DNA of 64,000 nt from Veronia pacifica (GTDB lineage Bacteria; Pseudomonadota; Gammaproteobacteria; Enterobacterales; Vibrionaceae): the NCBI RefSeq assembly GCF_001707825.1, contig NZ_LYBM01000008.1:59187-123186 (forward strand). Reading direction: 5' to 3'. Below the pieces are notes generated by a model that was not told the DNA's origin, searched no databases, and saw only the letters and a list, made by a program, of their open reading frames with translations. A program made the translations under genes and the position numbers. Of the stretch, positions 31,728 through 41,666 are shown piece by piece. Each line of letters opens with the position of its first letter. Position 1 is the first letter of the stretch.

Positions 31728-31804
31728 TGGTACGACCGAGTGGATTCGAACCACCGACCCCCACCATGTCAAGGTGGTGCTCTAACCAACTGAGCTACGG
31801 TCGT
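31728..31804 (-). tRNA. tRNA-Val (anticodon GAC)
   Basis: Read on the - strand it forms a full cloverleaf of 77 nt. The acceptor stem ACGACCG pairs with CGGTCGT, the D-arm has TAGCTCAGTTGGTTAGAGC, the anticodon stem CCACC/GGTGG encloses loop TTGACAT (anticodon GAC, Val), the T-arm contains GGTTCGAATCC, and the CCA end is encoded (TGG at 31728-31730 on +). Its 3' end points to the biosynthetic cluster, a classical island attachment position. Confidence 0.95.
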
Positions 31805-32011
31805 ATTACGCTTTGTTTCTCTCGAAAGCGGGATGAATATTAGCGGCAACCTTGCTGCTAAGCAAGCGATTAACCGCAACTTTTTGTACTTTTAAGTCCG
31901 TTTGATGAAAAGGTGTTCATTACGTTCGCATATCAAACACATTTTCTCGTTTAAGGCCCGTTGGGCGAGGTGAATGTTTAAATCGATACGAAGATTTCGG
32001 TGATATCATAC

Positions 32012-33025
32012 CTATCGGATGAGTCGGATATTGCACCGCTCGAACAAAGACTTCCAATAAAAGACATGATCTTTTACTGATTTTTTATAAAGTTGGTAGT
32101 GAAGGCCGGTAAAGTAGGCTGTTTTATATTCATCAAACTGACGGGGGCTGTCCGCATAGAGCGCAATTTTTTCTAAAGAGGGGGACACATCCAGATACAT
32201 GGTGTCTATGGATGACAGGTAGGGCTGTATTTTCTTGATGTAAAACTCATCAAACACATTCCTCAGGTACTTTGCTTTGGTTTGATTGATATTTTCACCA
32301 CATAAAATCCGATGGTCATTTTCTTCAAGCTGTTTGTTTATTGCCGTTAACCAGCGTCGACTCTCATCGATAGACAGAAACAGGCTTCCGAGCATTTTTT
32401 GCTTTTCAATCGTTTCTTGCCACGGCGTCACTGAAACCTCGAGGCCATTGGGTGACTGCACAGATGCGAAAGCTGAAATGGCGGACACGACAGCGGTTCG
32501 TGGCGTGGCTTCGTTAACATTGAGCATGGTAGCGGGAAGCACCAGTTGTTTGTTCCAGGCATCGCTGCCGCCAATTGCATTCCAGTATCGGGTCGGTAGC
32601 TGGCGTGTTTTTACGTCAATGGCTTCTTGGAGCTCTTTCTTTATATCTACGTCTTCAACCAGCGGCATGCATGCGTTGGCTTTTCTTAAAAACGTAATTT
32701 CGTAGTCCAACAGCCTGAACGGATCCTGAATTTTACCCAGCACAGAATTGCGCTCTGCAATTAACTCAAACAAACCGCATTTGCGAAGGTCGTAGGCGTC
32801 GAGCAGGCCAAATCTCACATCTTCAATAGGTTGAATAAGTTCGCGTTTACGGGGGAGCGGCACTTTGTAGGAGTCAGCAAGCGCTACGGTGTCAGAATCA
32901 GTAACATTCGCCAGTCGTTGCTGATAGGTTTTGAACAAATCTGCAGTGTTGTCGTCTGATTGACATCCTGTCATTACGATGAGTAAGCAACAAATAACTA
33001 ACTGACGCAAAATGTGACACTCCAT
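32012..33025 (-). CDS. DUF3080-like lipoprotein
   Basis: Protein of about 337 aa with a lipoprotein signal peptide: hydrophobic segment LVICCLLIVMTGC with the lipobox Cys near residue 21, so probably membrane-anchored in the envelope. The mature part contains CGLFELIAERNSVLG and LLDYEITFLRKANAC, which I associate with the DUF3080 family of vibrios and relatives; its function is unknown. The start is uncertain: a TTG 8-9 nt after GGAG gives a shorter signal peptide beginning LRQLVICC and is a reasonable alternative to ATG 33025. It stands alone between tRNA-Val and an MFS gene, so the context gives no functional hint. Confidence 0.7.
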   Translation of the reverse strand: MECHILRQLVICCLLIVMTGCQSDDNTADLFKTYQQRLANVTDSDTVALADSYKVPLPRKRELIQPIEDVRFGLLDAYDLRKCGLFELIAERNSVLGKIQDPFRLLDYEITFLRKANACMPLVEDVDIKKELQEAIDVKTRQLPTRYWNAIGGSDAWNKQLVLPATMLNVNEATPRTAVVSAISAFASVQSPNGLEVSVTPWQETIEKQKMLGSLFLSIDESRRWLTAINKQLEENDHRILCGENINQTKAKYLRNVFDEFYIKKIQPYLSSIDTMYLDVSPSLEKIALYADSPRQFDEYKTAYFTGLHYQLYKKSVKDHVFYWKSLFERCNIRLIR

Positions 33026-33157
33026 GGCCGACTTTTTTTATTCATTACGAAGTATATTGGATTCAGGACTAGATAGAAGGAAAAAAGTCAGCGTGTTTCA
33101 GTGGAAGAGAAACCACAGAAGTGGCTTCATCTCTTTGTTTTATTTATTAAATGAAGT

Positions 33158-34375
33158 CTAGGTAGATAGGGATTTTCTGCTTTGATGACGAAGAACTAGG
33201 CTCGGTACTACGATCAAGAGCAGTGAAATACTTGTTGCGCCTGCACTGAGGTAAAAGGCGAAATGGTAGTTGATGTACTCGCCGATGAAGCCAAAAGCAA
33301 GTGCTGCGGTCAGAGTGCCCAACTGAATACCGTTACTGAAGAGGGTCGTCGCGACGCCCCGCTGAGTTGGCATCATATCTTGTAAAATGACCATGCCCAG
33401 TGTGGCAGTGGTGCCAATGAAAATACCGTTGAGTATTTGGAGTACAAACATCTGCCATATTGCTGTTGTTTGGGACATCGCAAGTGAGAAGATCACACCA
33501 CAGGTTACGCCGAACGCCACCATCCGCTTTGCGCCAAAATATTTCACCAACAACCCGCCACCAATCATAATTGGAATCTCAATGAACGCCGCGAGGCCAA
33601 ACAGTTTTCCTACCCATGACGAGGCGACCTGCATTTCATTCATGATGTAGAGAGGCAGGCTGATAATGTAAAGGTTGTTGGCGAAGAACATCAGCCAGAC
33701 GGCAAGGGCAAAAAGCACCACTTTTGGGATGGTGTACCAAGGCGTGAAGGATGCTACTCGCGCTTGGTTGGTATCTGAATCTTTGTCAGTCGTGTCGCCT
33801 GTTTGTGTTTTGACATCTGGCAGCATAAAAACCACCAAGATGATATTGACCAGTGAGATGGCTGCCGATATTGCAAAGGTAAAGGTGAATCCATAGGCGT
33901 CATGGCAGATGAATGCCAGCGGCGGCCCTAATACCCATGCAATCGCAATGCAGGCACGCGATGAGGTCATCAACAAGTGACTGTCAGTATCGGGTTGAGA
34001 ATCAGCATATTCTCGGATCAATGCAAAGATCTGGGGCAGTGTCAGCGCATTAAATGAAAATATGGCGATAGCGACTGTCAGTGCGACAACGTAACTTCGT
34101 GTGGCGGCAAAGACTAATGATGCCACCAGCGTACAGACGAGCCCGAGCAGAATCAGTTTTTTTCGAGCAATGCCCCGGTCAGAAAAGGTGGCTATCCACT
34201 GTGATACCAAAATACCACTGGTAATAGACAAACAAAGAAAAACGCTGACCATCAGTGGCTTTGCTTCAAGAGCTTCAGTCAGATATAGCGTCAGCAGAGG
34301 CGTCATAAACGCACCCGCCAGACCACACAATAGGCAGGTGGTGACGAATGTGATGACGGTAGGAGAGAGTTTCAT
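33158..34375 (-). CDS. MFS transporter, sugar-efflux (SetA-like) type
   Basis: A 405-aa membrane protein with about 12 hydrophobic segments, from MKLSPTVITFVTTCLLCGLA to a C-terminal LLLIVVPSLVL. The loop SDRGIARKK after the second helix corresponds to MFS motif A. ATG 34375 is chosen because GGAGC lies 5 nt upstream; the open frame extends 36 codons further but without an SD or hydrophobic start. It resembles the SetA/SetB sugar efflux branch, though substrate cannot be read from sequence. It is divergent from an AraC-family gene that probably controls it. Confidence 0.75.
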   Translation of the reverse strand: MKLSPTVITFVTTCLLCGLAGAFMTPLLTLYLTEALEAKPLMVSVFLCLSITSGILVSQWIATFSDRGIARKKLILLGLVCTLVASLVFAATRSYVVALTVAIAIFSFNALTLPQIFALIREYADSQPDTDSHLLMTSSRACIAIAWVLGPPLAFICHDAYGFTFTFAISAAISLVNIILVVFMLPDVKTQTGDTTDKDSDTNQARVASFTPWYTIPKVVLFALAVWLMFFANNLYIISLPLYIMNEMQVASSWVGKLFGLAAFIEIPIMIGGGLLVKYFGAKRMVAFGVTCGVIFSLAMSQTTAIWQMFVLQILNGIFIGTTATLGMVILQDMMPTQRGVATTLFSNGIQLGTLTAALAFGFIGEYINYHFAFYLSAGATSISLLLIVVPSLVLRHQSRKSLST

Positions 34376-34582
34376 TGGTGCTCCAGAGCAATGACAGATG
34401 TGAATTTCAACGTGCTCTAGATTACTGTGTACATCCGATGTGTTGTGATAAAAATCGGTCCAGAAATAATGAAATCCATTCAAATTTCATGACGTTGATG
34501 GGAGTATTTGAGTATATGTGTGTCATTCTGTGCTGGGAAAACCTTACTTGCTGGCGCAGTCATTTTCAGATGCAAACATAAT

Positions 34583-35488
34583 ATGAAACCACAAATAGAA
34601 GCGATTAGTAGTGACAACAAGGTGAGCTGGCGTTTCGCAAGATTCGATTGGCAAGGACGACAACACAAGGCGGGCGACGAACTGAAATGTAGCGGCTGGC
34701 ATTATCACAACGAGTATGAGTTAGTACTCTATCAAGACCCTGATGCGCTATTTACCGGCAATATTTTTGCCGGGGATTATATTGGTGAGCCGTCTCATAA
34801 CACTATGTTGCTCTATGGCCCCGGCTTGCCACATATGATATCTGGTCGAGTGAACACAGTGTCTGAAAATGGCATTGTTACTTATGTTTTATGGTTTTCT
34901 CCGCAATGGATAGAAGAGATCATCACTGCTGTTCCTGCCTTATCGACCCTTAGGACCACGCTCGATAAATCAACAAAAGGGTTAACGTTCAGTCAGGATA
35001 CCGTCGGTCGGGTGGCAGATATCATGAATCGAAATCCCACCTTATTGGGTCCGGCAAGACAATTTTCAGTTGTCATCGATATTTTGTTGTTATTGGCTGA
35101 GGATACAAGCAGTAAGACAGTGAATAAGGTGGACTATGGCTTTGTGCCTGTTGTTGATGATCGTGCAGAGTGTCGGGTCGATATGGCACGGCGCTATATA
35201 GAGCAGCATTATCAACAGCCCATTTATGTTGCTGATCTTTGCCGCCATTTACACATGAGCGAAAGTTCGGTGTATCGGTTGTTTGAACGCCACTTTTTGG
35301 AAAGCCTCAGCGAGCATATAAAAAATTACCGGGTGGGGAAGGCGTGTGAATTGCTGATACAGACAAAAAAACCTATTTCATGGATTGCTCAGCAGGCTGG
35401 CTTCGCTAATTTGTCGAACTTCAACCGCCACTTTAAGGAAATTAAAGGCGTTACGCCGTCACACTTTCGTCGACAGTTCTATGTGTGA
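34583..35488 (+). CDS. AraC-family transcriptional regulator (cupin sensor + HTH)
   Basis: A 301-aa regulator. The N-terminal half has a cupin-like sensor region (GWHYHNEYELVLYQ, LLYGPGLPHMISG), as in AraC proteins that sense small ligands. The C-terminal 100 residues carry two HTH motifs (VADLCRHLHMSESSVYRLF and ISWIAQQAGFANLSNFNRHFKE), ending in the usual GVTPSHFRR. ATG 34583 is chosen because the sensor starts just after it; the SD is weak and an upstream ATG at 34508 is possible. It is divergent from the MFS gene across about 200 bp, so it most likely regulates that transporter. No link with the metallophore cluster is visible. Confidence 0.8.
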   Translation: MKPQIEAISSDNKVSWRFARFDWQGRQHKAGDELKCSGWHYHNEYELVLYQDPDALFTGNIFAGDYIGEPSHNTMLLYGPGLPHMISGRVNTVSENGIVTYVLWFSPQWIEEIITAVPALSTLRTTLDKSTKGLTFSQDTVGRVADIMNRNPTLLGPARQFSVVIDILLLLAEDTSSKTVNKVDYGFVPVVDDRAECRVDMARRYIEQHYQQPIYVADLCRHLHMSESSVYRLFERHFLESLSEHIKNYRVGKACELLIQTKKPISWIAQQAGFANLSNFNRHFKEIKGVTPSHFRRQFYV

Positions 35489-35663
35489 TAACTGGGCTGT
35501 GCGTGAAAAAAGCGAAGTGTGAAAAGAGCTAGGTGCTGGATAAGAGTTAAGTGCGGGATAAGAGCTAAGGTATTCGCAGAATGGATAGGCGACGAGGTCT
35601 TAGAAAAAGGAAGGGGCTGTTCACGCCCCTTCGAATTCAACCTTTCAAGATACTGTTTCTAGA

Positions 35664-37033
35664 TTATCTCTCGGCCATTGCCAATTGAAAGTCTGTTGGC
35701 TGACGTCTTATCCAGATAAGACGTATTCCAAGCAGCACTGCTGCAACTGACAGGCCGATGATAAGGCCAATCCAAAAACCGGTCGCTCCCATAGGGTCGG
35801 TGAAAATATCAGTTATCCCGAGAATATAGCCGACGGGTACACCAACAAACCAGTACGCAATCAGTGTTAGGTAGAAAATGGCACGGGTATCTTTGTAGCC
35901 TCGCAGCGCTCCGGCCGCGACCACCTGAATGGCGTCAGTACACTGGTAGACAGCGGCAAGAATCAGCAACCATGCAGCAATTGCTGCACATCATGATTGT
36001 CGGTGTATAAATCGATGATCTGCTCTCTGAACACAACGGTCAGGAAAGCGGTGATCACTGAAGCAAATAGGCCGATATAAATACCGAGTTTTGCTGATGC
36101 GCCCGCGCCGAACGTACTTTTTTCACCCAGTTGATGGCCGACCCTTATACTGACAGCTGTCGCCAGACTCAGGGGCAACATAAAGACCAGTGATGAAAAG
36201 TTTATCGCTACCTGGTGTGCGGCAACTACATCTGCGCCAAGAGGCGCGATTAGCAAGGCGACCATTGAAAACATGGTTACTTCGAAAAACAAAGAACCTG
36301 CGACAGGCAAACCCAATTTAAAGATACGTTTCTGGGCAGAAAAATCGATTCGACTGAAATGGCTGAACAAATTGAGTTTATTAAGTCGTCTATTTTTCAG
36401 AATATAAACCAGCATTGCAGCGGCCATCAGCCAGTAGACGAGGGCAGTGGCGACACCACAACCGACACCTCCAAGCATGGGTGCACCAAATTTACCGTAA
36501 ACAAAAATCCAGTTGAGCGGTATATTCACAATGAGCCCGGCAAATCCGATGATCATGGCAGGGATAGTCATCGAGACTCCCTCACACAAATTTCGGAGAA
36601 CCTGAAACAGCAGGACGGCGGGGGCTCCCCACAAAACAGCATGCATGTAGCCAATAATTTTTTCTGTCATGGCTGGGTCGATATCCATATACAGGATCAA
36701 TGCATCTGTGTTGGCCAGCAAGAGCATCATGGGCAGCGCAATCATCAGCGATAGATAAATTCCCTGATGGAGTTGAAAGGGGATTTTTTCAACTCGTCCT
36801 GAGCCACTCAGCTGGGAAATAATGGGCACCATGGCCATCAGAACACCAATGCCAAATAATACTGTCGGGAACCAAATACTGGATGCAACGGCTACGGCGG
36901 CCATGTCTGTTGGACTGACACCACCAGCCATGACTGTATCTACAAATCCCATACCCGTTTGAGCGAGTTGGGCAATCAGGACGGGCGTTCCCAATTTGAT
37001 GATTGAGACGGCCTCTTGGCGATAGTTGTACAA
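35664..37033 (-). CDS. norM: NorM-like MATE multidrug efflux protein (frameshifted)
   Basis: Na+/H+-coupled MATE exporter, restored length about 456 aa, the normal NorM size. It begins at TTG 37033 (SD GGAG six nt upstream) with the family N-terminus SIIKLGTPVLIAQLAQTGMGFVDTVMAG. The first frame runs to a stop near 35963, and the remainder (AVYQCTDAIQVVAAGALRGYKDT onwards) is in the next frame. Restoring one base around 35975-35986 (coding GTG CAG/CAA region) gives the expected DVQ..AAWLLILAAVYQ. The split removes the last two transmembrane helices, so the product is probably inactive if the shift is real. It is divergent from riboflavin synthase, as the orthologue mdtK (ydhE) is in E. coli. 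Confidence 0.87.
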
Positions 37034-37364
37034 AGAAAACTCCGAGGATTATTGTTCCATTAGAAAAATGGAATGGAAAAAGCGTGTTTGCCGACCAATA
37101 TCACCATAGAGTAAGAAATATGTCCATTGATATGTTGATAAATTATACATAAGCAGAGCATATATCTATTCGAGTTGTTAAACTCATCTAAACCTGTGTT
37201 TGACCTATTTCAGTGTAAATAGTGTATTGATACCTATTGAGTTCATCGAGGTTAGGAATAAAAATATGATTCACATATACTCAGGCGACTGGGGACCACA
37301 CATCGTGGGTTTCTACATACTCACCCATCACAGCATTATCTCGTAAAGAACAATAGGGAGCCTT
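37034..37364. other. Divergent intergenic region between the MATE gene and ribE
   Basis: About 330 AT-rich bases expected to hold both promoters. A candidate ribE promoter is TTGACC at 37200-37205 with TGTATT 17 nt downstream (weak -10). The SD TAGGGAG lies just before ribE. I looked for the conserved FMN-riboswitch blocks and did not find them. Confidence 0.4.
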
Positions 37365-37976
37365 ATGTTTACCGGCATCGTACAGGGGACAGCACAAGTT
37401 GTTGAGGTTGTGCAAAAAGAAAAGTTTCAGAGCCACGCTTTGGCTTTTGAGGAAAACTGGCGTGACGGCCTCGAAATTGGTGCTTCAGTGGCACATAACG
37501 GATGTTGTCTTACCGTCACCCGGATAGAAAATAATATCGTCTGGTTCGATTTAATGCAGGCAACATTGTCACTGACTAACCTTGGCGATATCAATGTTGG
37601 AGATAAAGTCAATATTGAGCGGGCTGCTAAATTCGGTGACGAAATCGGTGGTCACAGCATGTCAGGCCATATTATGTGTACGGCAGATATTACCGAGGTC
37701 ATTCTCAGTGAGAATAACAAACAAGTCTGGTTTTCTGTGCCTGGAAATATTGTTAAATATGTTTTCGATAAAGGTTACATAGGTATCGACGGGATCAGCC
37801 TGACAATTGGTGAGGTTCGCGGCAATACGTTCTGTGTCAATCTTATTCCGGAAACCATTTCTCGCACGAACCTTGGTTGGAAAGCGGAAGGTGACAGGGT
37901 CAATATTGAAGTAGACCCACAAACGCAGGCGGTTGTTGATACTGTCGAGCGAGTCATGGCTGCTAAACAGTCCTGA
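37365..37976 (+). CDS. ribE: Riboflavin synthase, alpha subunit
   Basis: Dismutates two 6,7-dimethyl-8-ribityllumazine molecules to riboflavin and a pyrimidinedione, the last step of riboflavin synthesis. The 203-aa protein has the invariant N-terminus MFTGIVQG and two repeated lumazine-binding halves: ASVAHNGCCLTV with GGHSMSGHI in the first, and IGIDGISLTIGEV with RVNIEVDP in the second. It is about ten residues shorter at the C-terminus than the E. coli protein. It is divergent from the MATE gene, a conserved pairing. Confidence 0.95.
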   Translation: MFTGIVQGTAQVVEVVQKEKFQSHALAFEENWRDGLEIGASVAHNGCCLTVTRIENNIVWFDLMQATLSLTNLGDINVGDKVNIERAAKFGDEIGGHSMSGHIMCTADITEVILSENNKQVWFSVPGNIVKYVFDKGYIGIDGISLTIGEVRGNTFCVNLIPETISRTNLGWKAEGDRVNIEVDPQTQAVVDTVERVMAAKQS

Positions 37977-38061
37977 TATGAATGTTAACGTAGCGATTGA
38001 CCTCAGTCGCTCTTTTCAAGTGATCTGAAAACTTACACTCATCTTTTAACTTAATTTACAC

Positions 38062-38112
38062 GGCCTGATAATACCTGACAGCTTATCCACTCAAGTATTA
38101 TCATGCCGCTCT
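38062..38112. terminator. Possible bidirectional terminator between ribE and the CPXCG gene
   Basis: TGATAATAC (38066-38074) pairs with GTATTATCA (38095-38103), extended by GGC/GCC across one mismatch, with a 20-nt loop and CTCTTTT after it. It lies between two convergent genes. The long loop makes it a weaker candidate than the others here. Confidence 0.45.
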
Positions 38113-38116
38113 TTTG

Positions 38117-38320
38117 TCAAAAAACCTGTTCATCATCTGCATCAACAAATAAGCTGATTTTTCTATGTTGGCTGTCGACTTTTAAGTTTAAATGGATTGC
38201 GTTGTAACATGCTGGGCAATCATCATAAAACTCTTGGTCTCCACCGCTTATATCAAGTGTTAACCGGATTTTATGTCCACAGTGTGGGCAGTCTATGCCT
38301 CTCTCAGTGAAGTTCTGCAT
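38117..38320 (-). CDS. CPXCG-motif cysteine-rich small protein
   Basis: A 67-aa protein with two CxxC pairs, CPHCG near residue 11 and CPAC near residue 35, probably a small zinc ribbon. This matches the CPXCG-motif family found in many gammaproteobacteria; no function is established. The start ATG 38320 is preceded by AGAAGGAGAAAAGG, a strong SD. It is convergent with ribE. Confidence 0.8.
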   Translation of the reverse strand: MQNFTERGIDCPHCGHKIRLTLDISGGDQEFYDDCPACYNAIHLNLKVDSQHRKISLFVDADDEQVF

Positions 38321-39080
38321 CCTTTTCTCCTTCTGGGGTCGCCAAGTGTGGCTCCAGTCATTATCAAACTCCTTAAGACAATGACCCTGACAAAATTCAT
38401 ACTAGGCAACAAACATTTTTCTATCTAAAAATTAATAACAAAGTTGGATATGTCGCGAATTATTCGTCAAAATTCCAACGATTAGGTGATACTGCTTAAG
38501 ATTTTTTATTTAAAATAGCGTTCGGTATTAATACAAAACTTTAGCAGACGAATAACTTTTAACCAGTAAAATGACTTATTTCTCATTTATAGAACTTAAT
38601 TGGCCGAAAGATAAAAAATATCTTGCATTTATATTTTTTATCTTTTGTAAAGATGGGATGTTAATTTATCTTACGATTTAACCAAGGGATTAATAAGTAA
38701 TTCATACTTAAAATAGAAAAATGATATAAGCGACATGAACAATGAATCTTCAGAGGTGTTTGGCGAGGCGTTGGTCAATATTAAGCCAAAAGTCCTGTGG
38801 GGCTCTCAATAATGATGGAGGCTAATTGTTATTCAAATGTTCAGGTTATTCTCACTTAAGACGTGTATTTAACAACGAACAAATAGTGAGAAAACGATAG
38901 TGTATTAATAAACATTGTGTCTCATTTTATTTTAATAACGAGACATAATTGGACAGATTTATTTTTATTCCAGACCCTTGTTGAACATTTATATTTTCCT
39001 TAACTGACAGGTTCATAACTTATTATTTCTTTTGTCAGAAGCATCATCACATTTATCTCTACCAGCACCTTGTCTCGATG
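38321..39080. other. AT-rich region without recognisable genes
   Basis: About 760 bases, strongly AT-rich from 38440 to 39060. No ORF with a credible start and family resemblance, no tRNA and no clear terminal repeats were seen. One 25-codon frame at 38735-38812 has no SD. The upstream part must hold the promoter of the CPXCG gene. Its low GC compared with flanking genes may mark a decayed insertion. Confidence 0.4.
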
Positions 39081-39944
39081 TTAAATGAGACGCAGAGACG
39101 CCATCATGTCCTCAGCGTCGGTAATATAATGTCCGCCAAAGAGTAATGCGTGGTTTAGAAGATGGTATAGGTTATACATATCCCGCCGCTCTGCATAAGA
39201 CGCTTCCAGCGGCCAGACTTCGTTATAACCTTGATAGAAGCTGTCAGGAAAACGGCCAAATAACTCGGTCATCGCGATGTCCGTTTCCCTGTCACCCCAG
39301 TATGCTGCGGGGTCAAAGAATATTGGGCCGAGAACAGACAGTCCTGTATTGCCAAGCCAAAGGTCTCCGTGAAGTAGACACGGTTTGGGCTGATGACCAG
39401 ATAAACGCTCTTTCACCTTCGCGGTGACTGAGTCGAGGTCACCGAAATACAAGCCCCGCTCGGCCGCTAGTTGCAATTGCCAGCTGATTCTCTGCTCAGC
39501 GAAAAATACGTTCCACTTGCGATGCCAGTTATTAGGTTGCTCTGTACGCCCGATATAATTGTCGATATCGAAGCCGTACTCTGGCTGCTCACCCCATTTG
39601 TGTTGACTGGCAAGTTGTCTGCCGAGCAGATAGGCGCTCTCGTTATCGAGGTTTTTAAGTGCGAGATAATTGAGGACTAATACAGCATGGTCTTTTACTG
39701 CACCTATAAAAATCACCTCAGGTACATCGACTTCGCTACAGAGTGCTAAATGTCGCAAGCTCTCCGCTTCGGATTCAAACATAGGTAGTTTGTTGCGATC
39801 ATTGAGCTTGACGAAGAAACGCGTGTCGCCATCACCGACGATAAAGCATTCGCTAATATCTCCACCGTCGACAGGCGTTTTTTCACTGATGCTTACTGGC
39901 TGACCCGTTACCGCGGTCAGTTGAAGAGACAAAGATTGCCACAT
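39081..39944 (-). CDS. Fructosamine kinase family protein (YniA-like)
   Basis: Protein of 287 aa of the fructosamine/ketosamine-3-kinase family, which phosphorylates sugar adducts on proteins or small molecules and may aid deglycation. It shows the kinase-like catalytic signature LLHGDLWLGN (Asp as base), the following metal-binding FFDPAAYWGDRETD, and the N-terminal GGDISECF nucleotide region. ATG 39944 has the SD GGGAG eight nt upstream; the ATG seven codons earlier has none. The natural substrate of bacterial members is not settled. Confidence 0.85.
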   Translation of the reverse strand: MWQSLSLQLTAVTGQPVSISEKTPVDGGDISECFIVGDGDTRFFVKLNDRNKLPMFESEAESLRHLALCSEVDVPEVIFIGAVKDHAVLVLNYLALKNLDNESAYLLGRQLASQHKWGEQPEYGFDIDNYIGRTEQPNNWHRKWNVFFAEQRISWQLQLAAERGLYFGDLDSVTAKVKERLSGHQPKPCLLHGDLWLGNTGLSVLGPIFFDPAAYWGDRETDIAMTELFGRFPDSFYQGYNEVWPLEASYAERRDMYNLYHLLNHALLFGGHYITDAEDMMASLRLI

Positions 39945-40063
39945 TTTTGTTCTCCCGCCCTGCAATGTAATATCAATAGGGACTGATTCAATAGTAGCCT
40001 AAACACAAGGATCTGAAACGTCGCGAGAATTGGAATTGGCACCCTGTAAAAATGTTAACAAGT

Positions 40064-40088
40064 AAAAAGCCCCCGGAGAGGAGGCTTT
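40064..40088 (-). terminator. Terminator of the hut operon
   Basis: On the - strand AAAGCCTCC pairs with GGGGGCTTT (one mismatch) around a short loop and is followed by a T run (AAAAA at 40064-40068 on +). It lies about 40 nt after the hutH stop. Confidence 0.7.
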
Positions 40089-40124
40089 GTTATCGCTAAA
40101 CAGCATTAATTCATAGGGGTAGCA

Positions 40125-41657
40125 TCAGATGCTGGGTAGCAGGCTTGCGGGCATCAAGTTGTTATAAACCGCTTCTTTCAACAACTGGTCTGCTTTTTCG
40201 ATATCAGGCGCAAAATATCGGTCTTTATCATAAAAATCCACTCTCTCGCGCAATGCTCCTTTCGCCTGCTCCAGTTTCGGCGAAGACTTCAGCGGTGCAC
40301 GAAAATCAATACCCTGACAAGCTGCCAGTAGTTCAACCGCAAGAATACCCCGCGTATTTTCTGCCATATCGCTAAGACGTCGACCCGCAAACGTAGCCAT
40401 AGAAACATGGTCTTCCTGATTGGCAGATGTCGGCAGACTGTCTACTGAGGCAGGGTGAGCCAGTGTTTTGTTTTCGCTTGCCAGCGCAGCAGATGTAACC
40501 TGAGCAATCATAAAGCCACTGTTTACACCACCGTTGTCGACCAAAAATGGTGGTAACTTACTCAGACCACTGTCGATAAGCAATGCCATACGACGCTCTG
40601 ATAAGCTGCCTATCTCGGCAATTGCCAGTGCAAGATTATCTGCTGCCATGGCAACGGGTTCTGCATGGAAATTTCCGCCTGAGATAATGTCATTGGCTTC
40701 TGAGAACACCAGCGGGTTATCAGAAACGGCATTAGCTTCGACCTGAAGGACAGATGACGCAGAGCGAATCTGCTCAAGACAGGCACCCATGACCTGCGGC
40801 TGACAGCGCAGGGAGTAGGGATCCTGGACTTTTTCACAGCATACATGGCTCTGGCCAATCTCACTGTCATCTTCCAGAACATGGCGATAAGCAGCGGCAG
40901 CATCAATTTGAGTCTGGTGTCCGCGCACGGCATGAATGCGGTTATCAAACGGACGACGACTGCCAAGTGCGGCTTCAACCGACAGCGCACCACATACTGT
41001 TGCCGAGGCATAAAGGTCTTCTGCAGCAAATAAGCCTTCAAGAGCAAAAGCGGTCGATGCCTGCGTGCCGTTAAGCAGAGCAAGGCCTTCTTTAGGACCG
41101 AGAGTGATGGGAGACAGCCCGGCAAGTTTCAACGCTTCTGTTCCTGTAACAATTTCACCATTGTGACGCGCATGCCCTTCTCCCAGAAGCACTGTGCTCA
41201 TGTGAGCAAGCGGAGCCAGATCGCCTGATGCACCTACTGAGCCTTTCTTGGGAATACATGGATAAACTTCTGCATTAAGAAGTGCAGCCAGTGCCTCAAC
41301 CACTGAATAGCGAATGCCAGAAAAGCCACGAGCCAGTCCGTTGATTTTCAGTACCATCATCAGACGAACCGTATCATCTGACATATATTCACCAATACCG
41401 GCGGCATGCGAAAGTACGATACTTTTTTGCAGTGTTTCCAGATCTTCGCGGTCGATACGGGTGTTAGCCAGCAGACCAAACCCTGTATTAATGCCGTAAA
41501 CGACACGCCCCTCATCCAATACGCGGCTTACAGTATCAATGCTCGCTTGCATCTCATCAGCCACACCGTCGGCAAAGGTAATGTTGACAGGCTGACGACT
41601 GACTTCACGCAGTTGGTTCAGAGTGACTTTGCCCGGATGAATCGTTAATTGGTACAT
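40125..41657 (-). CDS. hutH: Histidine ammonia-lyase
   Basis: Deaminates L-histidine to urocanate, the first step of histidine use. The 510-aa protein contains [12 protein letters not shown], where Ala-Ser-Gly form the MIO electrophile (about residues 142-144), and further family blocks such as the [12 protein letters not shown] segment. The length is typical. It is the last gene of the operon hutI-hutG-hutU-hutH, 9 bp behind hutU. Confidence 0.97.
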   Translation of the reverse strand: MYQLTIHPGKVTLNQLREVSRQPVNITFADGVADEMQASIDTVSRVLDEGRVVYGINTGFGLLANTRIDREDLETLQKSIVLSHAAGIGEYMSDDTVRLMMVLKINGLARGFSGIRYSVVEALAALLNAEVYPCIPKKGSVGASGDLAPLAHMSTVLLGEGHARHNGEIVTGTEALKLAGLSPITLGPKEGLALLNGTQASTAFALEGLFAAEDLYASATVCGALSVEAALGSRRPFDNRIHAVRGHQTQIDAAAAYRHVLEDDSEIGQSHVCCEKVQDPYSLRCQPQVMGACLEQIRSASSVLQVEANAVSDNPLVFSEANDIISGGNFHAEPVAMAADNLALAIAEIGSLSERRMALLIDSGLSKLPPFLVDNGGVNSGFMIAQVTSAALASENKTLAHPASVDSLPTSANQEDHVSMATFAGRRLSDMAENTRGILAVELLAACQGIDFRAPLKSSPKLEQAKGALRERVDFYDKDRYFAPDIEKADQLLKEAVYNNLMPASLLPSI

Positions 41658-41666
41658 GTCAGCTCC

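Noticed and set aside
33158..34375. MFS transporter as exporter or uptake protein of the predicted metallophore (YbtX-like)
   Set aside because: It lies beyond tRNA-Val and a lipoprotein gene, has its own divergent AraC regulator and no Fur box, and looks more like sugar-efflux MFS proteins.
37034..37364. FMN riboswitch upstream of ribE
   Set aside because: The conserved FMN-aptamer sequence blocks were not found; the gene seems to have an ordinary promoter.
38735..38812. 25-codon ORF in the AT-rich gap
   Set aside because: No Shine-Dalgarno sequence, no recognisable family and very short.
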